Position numbers and translations under genes: made by a program. Source: an uncultured Clostridia bacterium (GTDB taxonomy: Bacteria; Bacillota; Clostridia; Christensenellales; Borkfalkiaceae). Taken from it: a stretch of DNA of 64,000 nucleotides. The notes beneath the pieces were generated by a model that was not told the DNA's origin, did no database searches, and worked only from the letters and a program-made list of their open reading frames with translations. This document shows, piece after piece, positions 45,601 through 53,532 of this stretch. The stretch's first letter is position 1; every line of letters starts with the position of its first letter. The DNA is taken from positions 62,001 to 126,000 of the forward strand of contig CALVTL010000001.1 of assembly GCA_944362555.1 (NCBI GenBank), in the 5' to 3' direction.

Positions 45601-45629
45601 TTGACAGCCGACACAAGATATTGTATAAT
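45601..45629 (+). promoter_or_regulatory. promoter of rny
   Basis: Full consensus: TTGACA (45601-45606), 17-bp spacer, TATAAT (45624-45629). Confidence 0.9.
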
Positions 45630-45707
45630 AAGAATGACAATGTCGTATTGTGCCCGCAAGAAGGGCGTGTGTGATAAAGTCAAAATTCAATTTCAGGGAG
45701 GCTGTTT

Positions 45708-47324
45708 ATGAACCATTTCGGCAGCCTGCTCCTTGCAATGGAAACCGGACTCGCGGTCGGGCTGATTATCCTCGCCCTTCTTGTTGGTGCGGGCCTTGCC
45801 GTCTTAGTGACGTGGTTGAGCTTTAAAAAGTGTGCAAAAAAGAAGTCGGAACAAAAGCTCGACGAAACGAGCAAGCGCGTGGAGGAGATGCTCTCCGAGG
45901 CGCGCGCTCAAAGCAAGCAGCTCAAAAAGGAAGCCATTTTAGAAGCCAAGGAACAGGAACTTCGCAGAAGAAACGATTTCGACCAGGAGGTCAAGGAGAA
46001 GCGCGCGGAACTTCAGCGCACCGAATCCAAGCTCTCCAAACAGGAGGACGCGTTAGAGCGCAAGGAAGCCGAGCTCAACAAGAAGAACGAGGCGCTCGAC
46101 GCACAGAAGGAGACGCTCACCAAGCGCCTCGAAGAGGCGGCAAAGAAGCAGGAAGTTTTGTCGCATCAGCACGAGCTCATGGTGCAGGAGCTGGAAAAAG
46201 TCGCCCAGCTCACCAAGGATGAGGCGAAGAAGCTGCTCACCGAGGAGATCCTCGAAGAGACCCGCCGCGACGCCGCCGTTCAGGTCAGGAACCTCGAACA
46301 GCAGGCGAAGGACGAGGCGGAGCTCAACGCCAAGAACATCATCACCCTTGCCATTCAGCGCTGCGCGGCGGACCATGCGTCGGAGGCGACCGTCTCCGTC
46401 GTGCCGCTGCCCAACGACGACATGAAGGCGCGCATCATCGGCAGAGAGGGGCGCAACATCCGTGCGCTTGAAAACGCGACGGGCATCGAGCTCATCATCG
46501 ACGACACGCCCGAAGTCGTCATCCTCTCCGGGTTCGATCCCGTGAGAAGGGAGATCGCGCGGCTCACGCTCGAGCGGCTCATCGCCGACGGGCGCATCCA
46601 TCCCGCCCGCATCGAGGAGATGGTGGAAAAGGTCACCAAGGAACTCGATCAGCAGATCAAGGCGGCGGGCGAGAACGCCATGTTCGAGGTGGGCATCTTC
46701 GGGCTGCATCCCGAGCTCATCAAACTCATCGGACGGCTCAAATTCCGCACCAGCTACGGGCAGAACGTGTATAAGCACTCCATCGAAGTCGCCAACCTCG
46801 CGGGGCTCATGGCGCAGGAGCTGGGGCTGGACGTCAACTTCGCCAAGCGCGCGGGACTTCTGCACGACATCGGCAAGGCTGCCGACCGCGAGCAGGAGGG
46901 CACGCACATCCAGATCGGCGCCGACCTTGCCAAGAAGTACAAGGAAAACGCGATGATCGTCAACGCCATCATGGCGCACCACGGCGACGTGGAGCCCAAG
47001 ACCATCGAGGCGGTGCTCGTGCAGGCGGCGGACGCCATTTCGGGCGCACGTCCCGGGGCGCGGCGCGAGACGGGCTCCAACTACGTCAAGCGCCTCGAAA
47101 AACTCGAGGAGATCGCCGCAGGGTTCCAGGGTGTGGAAAAGAGCTATGCCATCCAGGCGGGCAGGGAGGTGCGCGTCATCGTCAAGCCCGAACAGGTGGA
47201 CGACGCCAAGGCAATGTTCCTCGCCAAGGACATCGCCAAGAAGATCGAGGCGGAGCTCGAATACCCCGGTCAGATCAAGGTCAACGTCATCCGCGAATTC
47301 CGCAGCGTGGAATATGCAAAATAA
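45708..47324 (+). CDS. rny: ribonuclease Y
   Basis: The 538-residue endoribonuclease starts mRNA decay in Bacillota. It has one N-terminal membrane helix (about 13-37), a long charged coiled coil (about 45-200), the KH domain with [17 protein letters not shown] and the HD domain with [12 protein letters not shown] and [10 protein letters not shown]. Ribosome site AGGGAGG. It has a full-consensus promoter and a strong terminator and so is monocistronic. Confidence 0.97.
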   Translation: MNHFGSLLLAMETGLAVGLIILALLVGAGLAVLVTWLSFKKCAKKKSEQKLDETSKRVEEMLSEARAQSKQLKKEAILEAKEQELRRRNDFDQEVKEKRAELQRTESKLSKQEDALERKEAELNKKNEALDAQKETLTKRLEEAAKKQEVLSHQHELMVQELEKVAQLTKDEAKKLLTEEILEETRRDAAVQVRNLEQQAKDEAELNAKNIITLAIQRCAADHASEATVSVVPLPNDDMKARIIGREGRNIRALENATGIELIIDDTPEVVILSGFDPVRREIARLTLERLIADGRIHPARIEEMVEKVTKELDQQIKAAGENAMFEVGIFGLHPELIKLIGRLKFRTSYGQNVYKHSIEVANLAGLMAQELGLDVNFAKRAGLLHDIGKAADREQEGTHIQIGADLAKKYKENAMIVNAIMAHHGDVEPKTIEAVLVQAADAISGARPGARRETGSNYVKRLEKLEEIAAGFQGVEKSYAIQAGREVRVIVKPEQVDDAKAMFLAKDIAKKIEAELEYPGQIKVNVIREFRSVEYAK

Positions 47325-47330
47325 CAAAGA

Positions 47331-47357
47331 ACTCGGACGGTTTCGTCCGAGTTTTTG
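47331..47357 (+). terminator. terminator of rny
   Basis: ACTCGGACG (47331-47339) pairs with CGTCCGAGT (47344-47352), loop GTTT, followed by TTTTG. On the other strand it lies just past the stop of the cysteine-rich gene. Confidence 0.85.
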
Positions 47358-47362
47358 TATGT

Positions 47363-47662
47363 TCAGCAGCAGACCTTGCAGCCGCTGCCGAGCCCGTACT
47401 GTCTTGCGTAGTATTCATCCGAACAGGCATTCACGCCCGAGCAGGCGCCGAACCCGTCCATGCTCTGTACTCCGCCGCACACACAGCAGCGCGCCGTGCG
47501 CACACAGCGCCGCGCGCAGCAGCCGCACTGCGTGGAAAAGAGGTTTTCAAGCGCCTGCCAAAGGGGACAGCCGTAGCCCGTTCCCGCACACGCCGCGCCC
47601 GCGGACGCGGAAGCGCAGCCGCTCCCCGTGCCGCAGCCGCAACAGCATTGCATATTACACAT
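47363..47662 (-). CDS. cysteine-rich small protein, 99 aa
   Basis: Twenty of 99 residues are cysteine, in CC, CCC, CxC and CxxC groupings (QCCCGCGTGSGC, CGCCARRC, ARCCVCGG, CKVCC at the end), with Gly/Ser/Ala-rich stretches and one longer helix-like piece (CPLWQALENLFSTQ). No signal peptide is evident. It could bind metal or form a disulfide-rich coat or surface protein; the family was not recognised. The start at 47662 follows CGGAGGAA at good spacing. Upstream lies an array of 11-bp repeats and then the MITE-like element. Confidence 0.75.
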   Translation of the reverse strand: MCNMQCCCGCGTGSGCASASAGAACAGTGYGCPLWQALENLFSTQCGCCARRCVRTARCCVCGGVQSMDGFGACSGVNACSDEYYARQYGLGSGCKVCC

Positions 47663-47700
47663 CGCATTTCCTCCGTAAACAGATCGCGGCACAGCCGCGA

Positions 47701-47755
47701 TACCGCCGTACTACTATCGTAATACCGTCGTAATACCGTCGTACTATCATACTGT
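47701..47755. repeat. array of about five 11-bp tandem repeats
   Basis: Consecutive 11-mers TACCGCCGTAC, TACTATCGTAA, TACCGTCGTAA, TACCGTCGTAC and TATCATACTGT share a TAC-YRYCGTA-type pattern and run into the left end of the MITE-like element. They lie upstream of the cysteine-rich gene; 11 bp is one helical turn. Confidence 0.65.
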
Positions 47756-48035
47756 AAGGGAACAATGCGAACGCGCCTTTTTCGTCGCGGCAAGACGCGT
47801 TTTGCAGGCATTCGGCAAAGCCGAACGCCGCGCCTTTTCCGTCTGCCGCTCCTCTTCGCCAAAATATTTTCAAAGAAAATATTTTGGCGAGGCTGCGGTA
47901 TGATTTAAGGCGCCTTGCCGTTCATCGTCTTTGCAATACGTGGGTATTGCTGCATCCTCTTCGCGGCAAATCATCCCAAAATCTTGCCGCAAAATGGGCG
48001 CTTTTGATCGGGTTCGTATTACTCCCTTACAGTAT
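47749..48035. mobile_element. MITE-like element copy 2, between the cysteine-rich gene and yitT
   Basis: 287 bp with inverted ends ATACTGTAAGGGA (left, then ATGCGAAC) and GTTCGTATT then TCCCTTACAGTAT (right, to 48035). The 85-bp core (about 47909-47995) and the last 45 bp match copy 1 at 22387-22665. The left part (47773-47908) is unique and includes a 16-bp perfect hairpin (TCGCCAAAATATTTTC at 47856-47871 with 47875-47890). No transposase is encoded. The gap 47663-48134 holds only this, the 11-bp array and the yitT promoter. Confidence 0.75.
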
Positions 48036-48096
48036 TGTATGCGCGAAAGGGCGTCCGCGTGCGGCGCGGGAGCGCAAAAAAATTTGACATCTCCCC

Positions 48097-48125
48097 TTGC
48101 AAGTGTGAAAAGGGCGTGATATAAT
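48097..48125 (+). promoter_or_regulatory. promoter of yitT
   Basis: TTGCAA (48097-48102), 17-bp spacer, TATAAT (48120-48125). The ATG is nine bases after the -10, so the AGGAG at 48126-48130 would mostly be upstream of the transcript start. Confidence 0.75.
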
Positions 48126-48134
48126 AGGAGCGCT

Positions 48135-49202
48135 ATGAAATTGCAGATGAAAAAACCGACGGCGCGGCAGGTGAAAAAGTTTGTCGTCTACTGCCTCATC
48201 GTCATGGCGGGAAACGCCGTCGCCGCCGCGGCAAGCACCCTCTTCATCATCCCCAACGGCTTTGTCATGGGGGGAACGACGGGGCTGGGCATCTTTGTCA
48301 GAAACCTCGCGGGGGGAGAGAACGAGTGGCTGGTCTCGCTCACCGTCTACGCCGTGAACATCCTCTTCTTCGCGGTGGGAGCGCTGCTGCTCGGCAAGGG
48401 GTTTGCGCTCGCCACGCTCGCGGGCACGCTGCTCTATCCCTCCTTCGTCAGTCTGTTTACCTACGTCAACGGGCTGTACGTCGCCGCCTACGGGCATCCC
48501 ATCGCGGCGGGGGACAAGTGGCTCGCCATCCTCTGCGGCACGCTCATGTTCGGCGGGGGCATCGGCAGCGTGGTGCGCATCGGCGCCAGCACGGGCGGCA
48601 CGGACATCCCGCCCCTCATCTTAAAAAAGTTCTTCAATATCCCCGTCGCCGTCACCCTTTGGTGCCTCGACCTCACCATCGTGCTCATCCAGCTCTTCGT
48701 CGTCCCGCTCGAGACGGTGCTCTACGGCATCATCATCACCGTCTTTTCCTCGGCGGTCGTCGACCTCGTCTCGCCCATCGGGCTGCGCAAGCGGCAAGTG
48801 GAGATCGTGAGCGGGAAGTGGCGGGACATCCGCACCATGATTTTGAACGAAATGCACCGCGGCGTCACGCTGCTGCGCGCCCGCACGGGCTTTTTGCAGG
48901 AGGAGCGTTTCGTCATCATGACGGTCGTCTCCAACCGTGAGCTGGTGCGCCTGCGCAACGCGGTGCAGGCGATCGACCCCGAGGCGTTCTTTACGGTGTC
49001 CGTCGTGTCCGAAGTGCGCGGCAGGGGATTCTCTTCCGAAAAGATCCTGCTCCCGCTCTCCGAGGAGCGCGCGCCCGACGAGCCCCCCGCGGAACGTGCC
49101 GCGCCCTCGCCCGCGCCGCCCGTCACGGCTGCCGCGCCCGACGCGGCGGCGGAATGTGCCGTGTCCGACGCAGTTGCGGACGCTCCGCCCAAAACTTCAT
49201 GA
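48135..49202 (+). CDS. YitT family membrane protein with DUF2179 domain
   Basis: The 355-residue protein has five to six membrane helices (about 15-215: FVVYCLIVMAGNAVAAAAST, NGFVMGGTTGLGIFVRNLAGG quoted in part, GGGIGSVVRIGASTGGTDI) followed by the cytoplasmic DUF2179 domain (MHRGVTLLRARTGFLQEERF, VVSNRELVRLRNAVQAIDP). The last 45 residues are a Pro/Ala-rich tail (PPAERAAPSPAPPVTAAAP) not normal for the family. YitT proteins have no settled function. A terminator follows. Confidence 0.9.
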   Translation: MKLQMKKPTARQVKKFVVYCLIVMAGNAVAAAASTLFIIPNGFVMGGTTGLGIFVRNLAGGENEWLVSLTVYAVNILFFAVGALLLGKGFALATLAGTLLYPSFVSLFTYVNGLYVAAYGHPIAAGDKWLAILCGTLMFGGGIGSVVRIGASTGGTDIPPLILKKFFNIPVAVTLWCLDLTIVLIQLFVVPLETVLYGIIITVFSSAVVDLVSPIGLRKRQVEIVSGKWRDIRTMILNEMHRGVTLLRARTGFLQEERFVIMTVVSNRELVRLRNAVQAIDPEAFFTVSVVSEVRGRGFSSEKILLPLSEERAPDEPPAERAAPSPAPPVTAAAPDAAAECAVSDAVADAPPKTS

Positions 49203-49205
49203 CCC

Positions 49206-49236
49206 AAAAAAGCGGCGGCGCCCCGCCGTTTTTTTG
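49206..49236 (+). terminator. terminator of yitT
   Basis: CGGCGG (49213-49218) pairs with CCGCCG (49223-49228), flanked by A and T runs that extend the stem, ending in seven T. Confidence 0.8.
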
Positions 49237-49248
49237 CGCATAAAAGCA

Positions 49249-49274
49249 GCCCGCCGACGTAAGCGTCGGCGGGC
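49249..49274 (-). terminator. terminator of the flavin-reductase-like gene
   Basis: GCCCGCCGACG (49249-49259) pairs perfectly with 49264-49274, loop TAAG; on the minus strand it is followed by GCTGCTTTTATG. Confidence 0.65.
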
Positions 49275-49287
49275 GGCGGATGCTTTG

Positions 49288-50196
49288 TTACTTCTTTTCC
49301 TTTCTGCGCTTGTCGTTGATGACGGCGAGCGCCGCCTCGTCGATGAGGGAGATGCCCTCCTCCTTGGCGATCTTCACCATCTGCGTGAGCGCCGCCTTCA
49401 AAAAGACGCGGGGGATCTTGGTGAGTCTTGCGCACGCCTCCTTGGTGAACCTGACGTCGGGATCGATGCGCTCCGCCGCGTAGACGACGGAATTGATGTC
49501 GCCCTCCTTTGCCTGGATCTTCTCCGCGAACGGCTTTTTGAAGCGCGAACACCAGAAATTGGTGCTGTCGCGGTAGCCGTAATCGACGGGCACGGCGGGG
49601 AATCCGCCCGCCGTCACCCCGTTCACGATGGTGTTCCAATACTTCTCCTTCATGAGGATCTTGTCGATGTTGAGGATGAAGTGCGCGCCGAACTTGCTCG
49701 TGATGCCGTTGAAGGAGCGGTAGGGCGGCTCGTACCCCTCAAGCTGCCCGGGCTTGTCCTCGAACGCGTTCTCGAGCGCGCTGTTCCAGGTGCATTCAAA
49801 CACCTGAAACGCCTCCTTTACGACGAGCGGGCGCTCGCCCTCCGCCTGTCCCTTTTCCAGCGTAAAGAGGCAGTTTTTCATCTTCTCCTTGGGCGTATCG
49901 CCCGGGAAGCCCAGCCGCACCGCCTCGCGGAAATATTTTTTGTCGTCGGGGATAAAGTTCAAAGAGACCTTGCTCCCCGCAAGAATGTGCTGCGCCGTGT
50001 TGGAGGAGTTGCGGCATTCGAGGAGCATGGCATAGCGGTCCTTTCCCGCAATGTAGTAGGGAAAGCACAGCGAATAGGAGCCGAGGCTCGTCTGCTTGTC
50101 CTTGTCCAGCGTGCCGACGAGCACGGTGGGCATGGGGAAGAATGCCGAAGTCTGATAAAAGTTGTCTACGATGCGTAAGTCTTTGAAGCTGCTCAT
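49288..50196 (-). CDS. flavin reductase-like protein with C-terminal PCP_red-type domain
   Basis: The 302-residue protein looks like a flavin reductase-type split barrel at the N-terminus (MPTVLVGTLDKDKQTSLGSY, MLLECRNSSNTAQHI, KVSLNFIPDD, FGAHFILNIDKILM), which would bind FMN. The last 50 residues (VRFTKEACARLTKIPRVFLK then TQMVKIAKEEGISLIDEA) resemble the small PCP_red domain first seen at the end of protochlorophyllide-reductase subunits. The combination is unusual and the substrate is unknown. Ribosome site CGGAGGACAT. Own consensus promoter. Confidence 0.75.
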   Translation of the reverse strand: MSSFKDLRIVDNFYQTSAFFPMPTVLVGTLDKDKQTSLGSYSLCFPYYIAGKDRYAMLLECRNSSNTAQHILAGSKVSLNFIPDDKKYFREAVRLGFPGDTPKEKMKNCLFTLEKGQAEGERPLVVKEAFQVFECTWNSALENAFEDKPGQLEGYEPPYRSFNGITSKFGAHFILNIDKILMKEKYWNTIVNGVTAGGFPAVPVDYGYRDSTNFWCSRFKKPFAEKIQAKEGDINSVVYAAERIDPDVRFTKEACARLTKIPRVFLKAALTQMVKIAKEEGISLIDEAALAVINDKRRKEKK

Positions 50197-50232
50197 AATG
50201 TCCTCCGTATATTGATTGCTTGCAGTATCCCT

Positions 50233-50261
50233 ATTATACCCCCGAAAGCTGCGGATGTCAA
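50233..50261 (-). promoter_or_regulatory. promoter of the flavin-reductase-like gene
   Basis: Minus-strand TTGACA (50256-50261), 17-bp spacer, TATAAT (50233-50238). Confidence 0.85.
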
Positions 50262-50275
50262 CCCCCCGTTTCCGC

Positions 50276-50304
50276 TTGACGCGGCGGGCGGAACGTGATA
50301 TAAT
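50276..50304 (+). promoter_or_regulatory. promoter of the 158-aa membrane protein
   Basis: TTGACG (50276-50281), 17-bp spacer, TATAAT (50299-50304); 14 bp from the divergent promoter. Confidence 0.8.
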
Positions 50305-50369
50305 AAGAGGGTAAAAAGCACCGCACCGTGGCGGCGGAAGGGGGGAGCCGCGGGCGCGGCAAAAGGGGA

Positions 50370-50846
50370 ATGATCGAGTTTCGCGGAAAGTATTCCAGGG
50401 AGAGCGAGGATCTCCTCGTGCGGATGCAGACGGTCTCCACGCTCATAAAAACGGTGCCCGTCTGCGCGGTGTGCATTGCGGTCGTCGTCGTGCTCGCCGT
50501 TCTTCTTGAACTTCCCGTCATGTTCACCTTCCTCATCCCGCCCGTCGTCGTCATCCTCTTTGCCGCCATCGCCCCCTCCGTCGACAGGGACAAGGTGATG
50601 GAAAAGCTGCTGACGGTCAGGGTCGTCATCGACGAATACGGCGGCATCGACGCGCGCTGGAAGTCCTTTTCACAGCACACGTCCCCCGACGACGTCAAAA
50701 AAGTCGTCGAAAAAAAGGGGTGCTACTACATCACGTTCAAGGGCAAACATCGGGACGTCTTTCTTGACAAAGCAGGGCTGTTCCGCGGCGATCCTGCCGA
50801 GTTTGCCCACATCTTTCAAAATTCGCTCATCGTTAAAAGACATTGA
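50370..50846 (+). CDS. small membrane protein with YcxB-like C-terminal region
   Basis: The 158-residue protein has two membrane segments (about 28-48 and 51-70: VCIAVVVVLAVLLELPVMFT, FLIPPVVVILFAAIAP) followed by a soluble domain of alternating strand-like pieces (TVRVVIDEYGGIDARW, KKGCYYITFKGKHRDVFLDK), reminiscent of YcxB-like or PH-type membrane proteins. Function unknown. The ATG at 50370 follows AAAAGGGG. A good terminator follows, so it is monocistronic. Confidence 0.72.
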   Translation: MIEFRGKYSRESEDLLVRMQTVSTLIKTVPVCAVCIAVVVVLAVLLELPVMFTFLIPPVVVILFAAIAPSVDRDKVMEKLLTVRVVIDEYGGIDARWKSFSQHTSPDDVKKVVEKKGCYYITFKGKHRDVFLDKAGLFRGDPAEFAHIFQNSLIVKRH

Positions 50847-50850
50847 CATA

Positions 50851-50888
50851 AGGAAGCGCCGCGGCTCTTGCCGCGGTGTTTCCTTTTT
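50851..50888 (+). terminator. terminator of the 158-aa membrane protein
   Basis: AGGAAGCGCCGCGG pairs (two mismatches) with CCGCGGTGTTTCCT around CTCTTG, followed by T run. Confidence 0.8.
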
Positions 50889-50981
50889 CTCGCCTTCGCC
50901 GCGTTTTTCACCGCCCCGCCGCGGGCGGAAAATTTTTTGAAAAAAGGGTGCGGAAGGCGCTTTTTTTTGTGCATTTGCCCC

Positions 50982-51010
50982 TTGACAGGCGGGGCGGGTC
51001 ATGTTATACT
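50982..51010 (+). promoter_or_regulatory. promoter of the LDH/MDH-malic enzyme pair
   Basis: TTGACA (50982-50987), 17-bp spacer, TATACT (51005-51010). No terminator separates the two genes. Confidence 0.85.
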
Positions 51011-51080
51011 ATATCGTGGGCGGAATGGTGGATATTCCGAAAAAATCAGACAATATATTGTGTAGAGGCAATCGAAAAAT

Positions 51081-52019
51081 ATGGAAAGAAAACCTACCAA
51101 GATCAGCATCATCGGCGCAGGCGCGGTCGGATCCGCCGTCGCGTTCTCCATCGCCACGCAGCGGCTCGTTTCGGAGATCGTCATCATCGACGTCAACACC
51201 GAAAAGGCGGAAGGCGAGGCGATGGACATCAGCCACGGCATCATCACGATGGGGACGATGAACATCCACAGCGGTTCGTATGCGGACGTCGTGGACAGCG
51301 ACCTCATCATCATCACGGCGGGCGTGGGAAGAAAGCCCGGTGAGACGCGGCTCGACCTTGCCAACAAGAACGTCGCCATCGCGCGCGACGTCACGCGCAA
51401 CATCATGAAGTATTACAACGGCGGCGCGGTCATGGTCATCTCCAACCCCGTGGACGTCATCACCTACCTCGTTCAGAAGGAGAGCGGGCTGCCCGCGGGC
51501 AGGGTGTTCGGAACGGGCACGGTGCTGGACAGCGCGCGCTTTCGGTATTTCCTCTCCGTCCGTCTGGGCGCGGACATCCGCAACGTGCACGGCTTTACGG
51601 CGGGCGAGCACGGCGAGAGCCAGTTCGCGGTGTGGATCTCGGTGCACCTTTCGGGGATGCGGCTGGATTCCTTCTGCGCCAAGCGCGGCATCCTCCTCGA
51701 TAAGGAGGAGGTGATGAAGGACACCGTCTCCTCGGGCGCGCAGGTCATCAAGCGCAAGGGCGTCACCAATTACGCCATCGCCGCCATCGCCGCAGAACTT
51801 GCGGGGACGGTCGTCAAAAACAAGCGCAGCATCTTCAGCGTCACGAGCGTTCTGCACGACTATTACGGCATCAATGATGTCGCCGTCAGCGTTCCCTCCT
51901 TTGTGGGGGACGAGGGCGTGGTCGGCAACCTTGTGTACGACTTCACCGACGAGGAGGCGGAAAAACTGCGCGGCAGCGCGGCGCAGCTCCGCTCCTTCCT
52001 CAACTCCCTCCATATCTGA
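51081..52019 (+). CDS. mdh: LDH/MDH-family 2-hydroxyacid dehydrogenase, probably malate dehydrogenase
   Basis: The 312-residue NAD enzyme has IIGAGAVGSAVA, D38 for NAD choice, catalytic R90 (GETR), D150, R153 and H177 (GEHGES). The overall sequence is LDH-like (KPGETRLDLANKN), but the residue that sets substrate choice, Gln102 in lactate dehydrogenases, is arginine here (R84 in GVGRKPGETR), the malate dehydrogenase state. It lies 45 bp before a malic enzyme gene, as the clostridial mdh-malic enzyme pair does in C. thermocellum. I therefore favour malate dehydrogenase; lactate activity cannot be excluded. Confidence 0.8.
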   Translation: MERKPTKISIIGAGAVGSAVAFSIATQRLVSEIVIIDVNTEKAEGEAMDISHGIITMGTMNIHSGSYADVVDSDLIIITAGVGRKPGETRLDLANKNVAIARDVTRNIMKYYNGGAVMVISNPVDVITYLVQKESGLPAGRVFGTGTVLDSARFRYFLSVRLGADIRNVHGFTAGEHGESQFAVWISVHLSGMRLDSFCAKRGILLDKEEVMKDTVSSGAQVIKRKGVTNYAIAAIAAELAGTVVKNKRSIFSVTSVLHDYYGINDVAVSVPSFVGDEGVVGNLVYDFTDEEAEKLRGSAAQLRSFLNSLHI

Positions 52020-52064
52020 ACAGGACATCATGTTCGCTGAATAAATTTTTAAGAGGTATTCATC

Positions 52065-53237
52065 ATGGATAAAAAGCAGTATGCCCTTGACAAGCACAAG
52101 GAGTGGGCGGGCAAGATCGAAGTCGTCACCCGCGCACCCATCACCAACCGCGAGGAGCTCGCCGTCGCCTATACGCCCGGCGTTGCGGAGCCCTGCCTTG
52201 CCATCAGCAAGGACGTCGACCTCTCCTATACCTACACCCGCCGCGCCAACCTTGTGGCGGTCGTGACGGACGGCACCGCCGTGCTGGGGCTCGGCGACAT
52301 CGGTCCCGAGGCGGGGATGCCCGTCATGGAGGGCAAGTGCGCCCTCTTCAAGACGTTCGGCGATGTGGACGCCTTCCCTCTTTGCGTGCGCAGTAAGGAC
52401 GTGGATGAGATCGTCCGCACCGTGCAGCTCCTTGCAGGGAGCTTCGGCGGCATCAATCTGGAGGACATCTCCGCGCCCCGCTGCTTCGAGATCGAAAAGC
52501 GCCTCAAAGAGGTGTGCGACATTCCCATCTTCCACGACGATCAGCACGGAACGGCGGTCGTCACCCTCGCCGCAATGATCAACGCACTGAAGCTGGTCGG
52601 CAAGAAGATGGAGGAGCTCTCCGTCGTCGTCAACGGCTCGGGCGCGGCGGGCATCGCCATCACCCGCCTGCTCATGAGCAGAGGGCTCAAAAAGGTCATC
52701 CTCTGCGACAGAAAGGGCGCCATCTATGAGGGGCGCGACGGGCTCAACCCCATCAAGGAGGAGATGGCGAAGATCTCCAACCTCGAGAAGAAGAAGGGCA
52801 GCCTTGCGGAGGTCATCAAGGGAGCGGACGTGTTCATCGGCGTCTCCGCGCCTCAGAGCCTCACCGCGGACATGGTGCGCACCATGGCGCCCGATCCCAT
52901 CATCTTTGCGATGGCGAACCCCGTTCCCGAGATCATGCCCGACGAGGCGAAGAAGGCGGGCGTCCGCATCATGGGTACGGGCAGGAGCGACTTCCCCAAC
53001 CAGATCAACAACGTGCTCGCCTTCCCGGGCATCTTCCGCGGCGCGCTCGACGTGCGCGCGAGCGACATCAACGACGAGATGAAGATCGCGGCGGCGGAAG
53101 CCATCGCCTCCGTCATCCCCGAGAGCGAGCTTACCCCCGAGTACATCATCCCGGACGCCTTCAACCCCAACGTGAAGGACGCCGTGGCGGCGGCAGTGCG
53201 CGCAGCGGCGAAAAAGACGGGCGTCGCAAGAATTTAA
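52065..53237 (+). CDS. malic enzyme (oxidative decarboxylase)
   Basis: The 390-residue short-type bacterial malic enzyme turns malate into pyruvate and CO2. It shows VAYTPGVAEPCLAI, the tyrosine and lysine active-site regions, IFHDDQHGTAVVTLAA (metal and substrate) and the Rossmann segment VVNGSGAAGIAITRLL, then IFAMANPVPEIMP. Cofactor preference (NAD or NADP) cannot be read safely. With the preceding gene it would carry out oxaloacetate to malate to pyruvate, possibly moving electrons from NADH to NADPH. Ribosome site AAGAGG. Confidence 0.94.
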   Translation: MDKKQYALDKHKEWAGKIEVVTRAPITNREELAVAYTPGVAEPCLAISKDVDLSYTYTRRANLVAVVTDGTAVLGLGDIGPEAGMPVMEGKCALFKTFGDVDAFPLCVRSKDVDEIVRTVQLLAGSFGGINLEDISAPRCFEIEKRLKEVCDIPIFHDDQHGTAVVTLAAMINALKLVGKKMEELSVVVNGSGAAGIAITRLLMSRGLKKVILCDRKGAIYEGRDGLNPIKEEMAKISNLEKKKGSLAEVIKGADVFIGVSAPQSLTADMVRTMAPDPIIFAMANPVPEIMPDEAKKAGVRIMGTGRSDFPNQINNVLAFPGIFRGALDVRASDINDEMKIAAAEAIASVIPESELTPEYIIPDAFNPNVKDAVAAAVRAAAKKTGVARI

Positions 53238-53287
53238 GCGCTCATTCCGCCGCCCCCTTCACGCTCTGCGCAGGGGGGCGCAAACGG

Positions 53288-53316
53288 TTGACAACTTCCG
53301 CGCGGCGCGGTATAAT
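53288..53316 (+). promoter_or_regulatory. promoter of the FMN riboswitch-ribU unit
   Basis: TTGACA (53288-53293), 17-bp spacer, TATAAT (53311-53316). Confidence 0.9.
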
Positions 53317-53331
53317 AAAACAAATCGAATA

Positions 53332-53443
53332 TTCTTTGGGGCGGAGTGAAAGTCTCCACCGGCAGTAAAGTCTGCGAAGGGCGCAAGCCCCCGAACGGGT
53401 GCAATTCCCGTACCGACGGTCATAGTCCGGATGAGAAAAGGAA
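53332..53443 (+). promoter_or_regulatory. FMN riboswitch (RFN element)
   Basis: The conserved RFN segments are all visible: GGGGCGGAGTGAAAGTCTCC, ACCGGCAGTAAAGTCTGCGA, a variable P3 arm with GGGCGCAAGCCC, CGGGTGCAATTCCCG, CCGACGGTCATAGTCCGGAT and GAGAAAAGGA. It senses FMN and here precedes a terminator and the riboflavin transporter gene. Confidence 0.97.
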
Positions 53444-53457
53444 CAAAGCGGCATTTC

Positions 53458-53485
53458 CGCGCCCCTTTTTGGGGCGCGTTTTTGT
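53458..53485 (+). terminator. riboswitch-controlled terminator upstream of ribU
   Basis: CGCGCCCC (53458-53465) pairs with GGGGCGCG (53471-53478), then TTTTTG. Located just after the RFN aptamer, it is the expected expression platform. Confidence 0.9.
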
Positions 53486-53532
53486 TTGCTCGGGCAAAGA
53501 ATATCCGAAAAAAATTTTTTTGAGGTGTTCTT

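Noticed and set aside
51009..52547. A 512-codon minus-strand frame across the dehydrogenase gene
   Set aside because: Antisense shadow with acidic/His-rich composition and no support.
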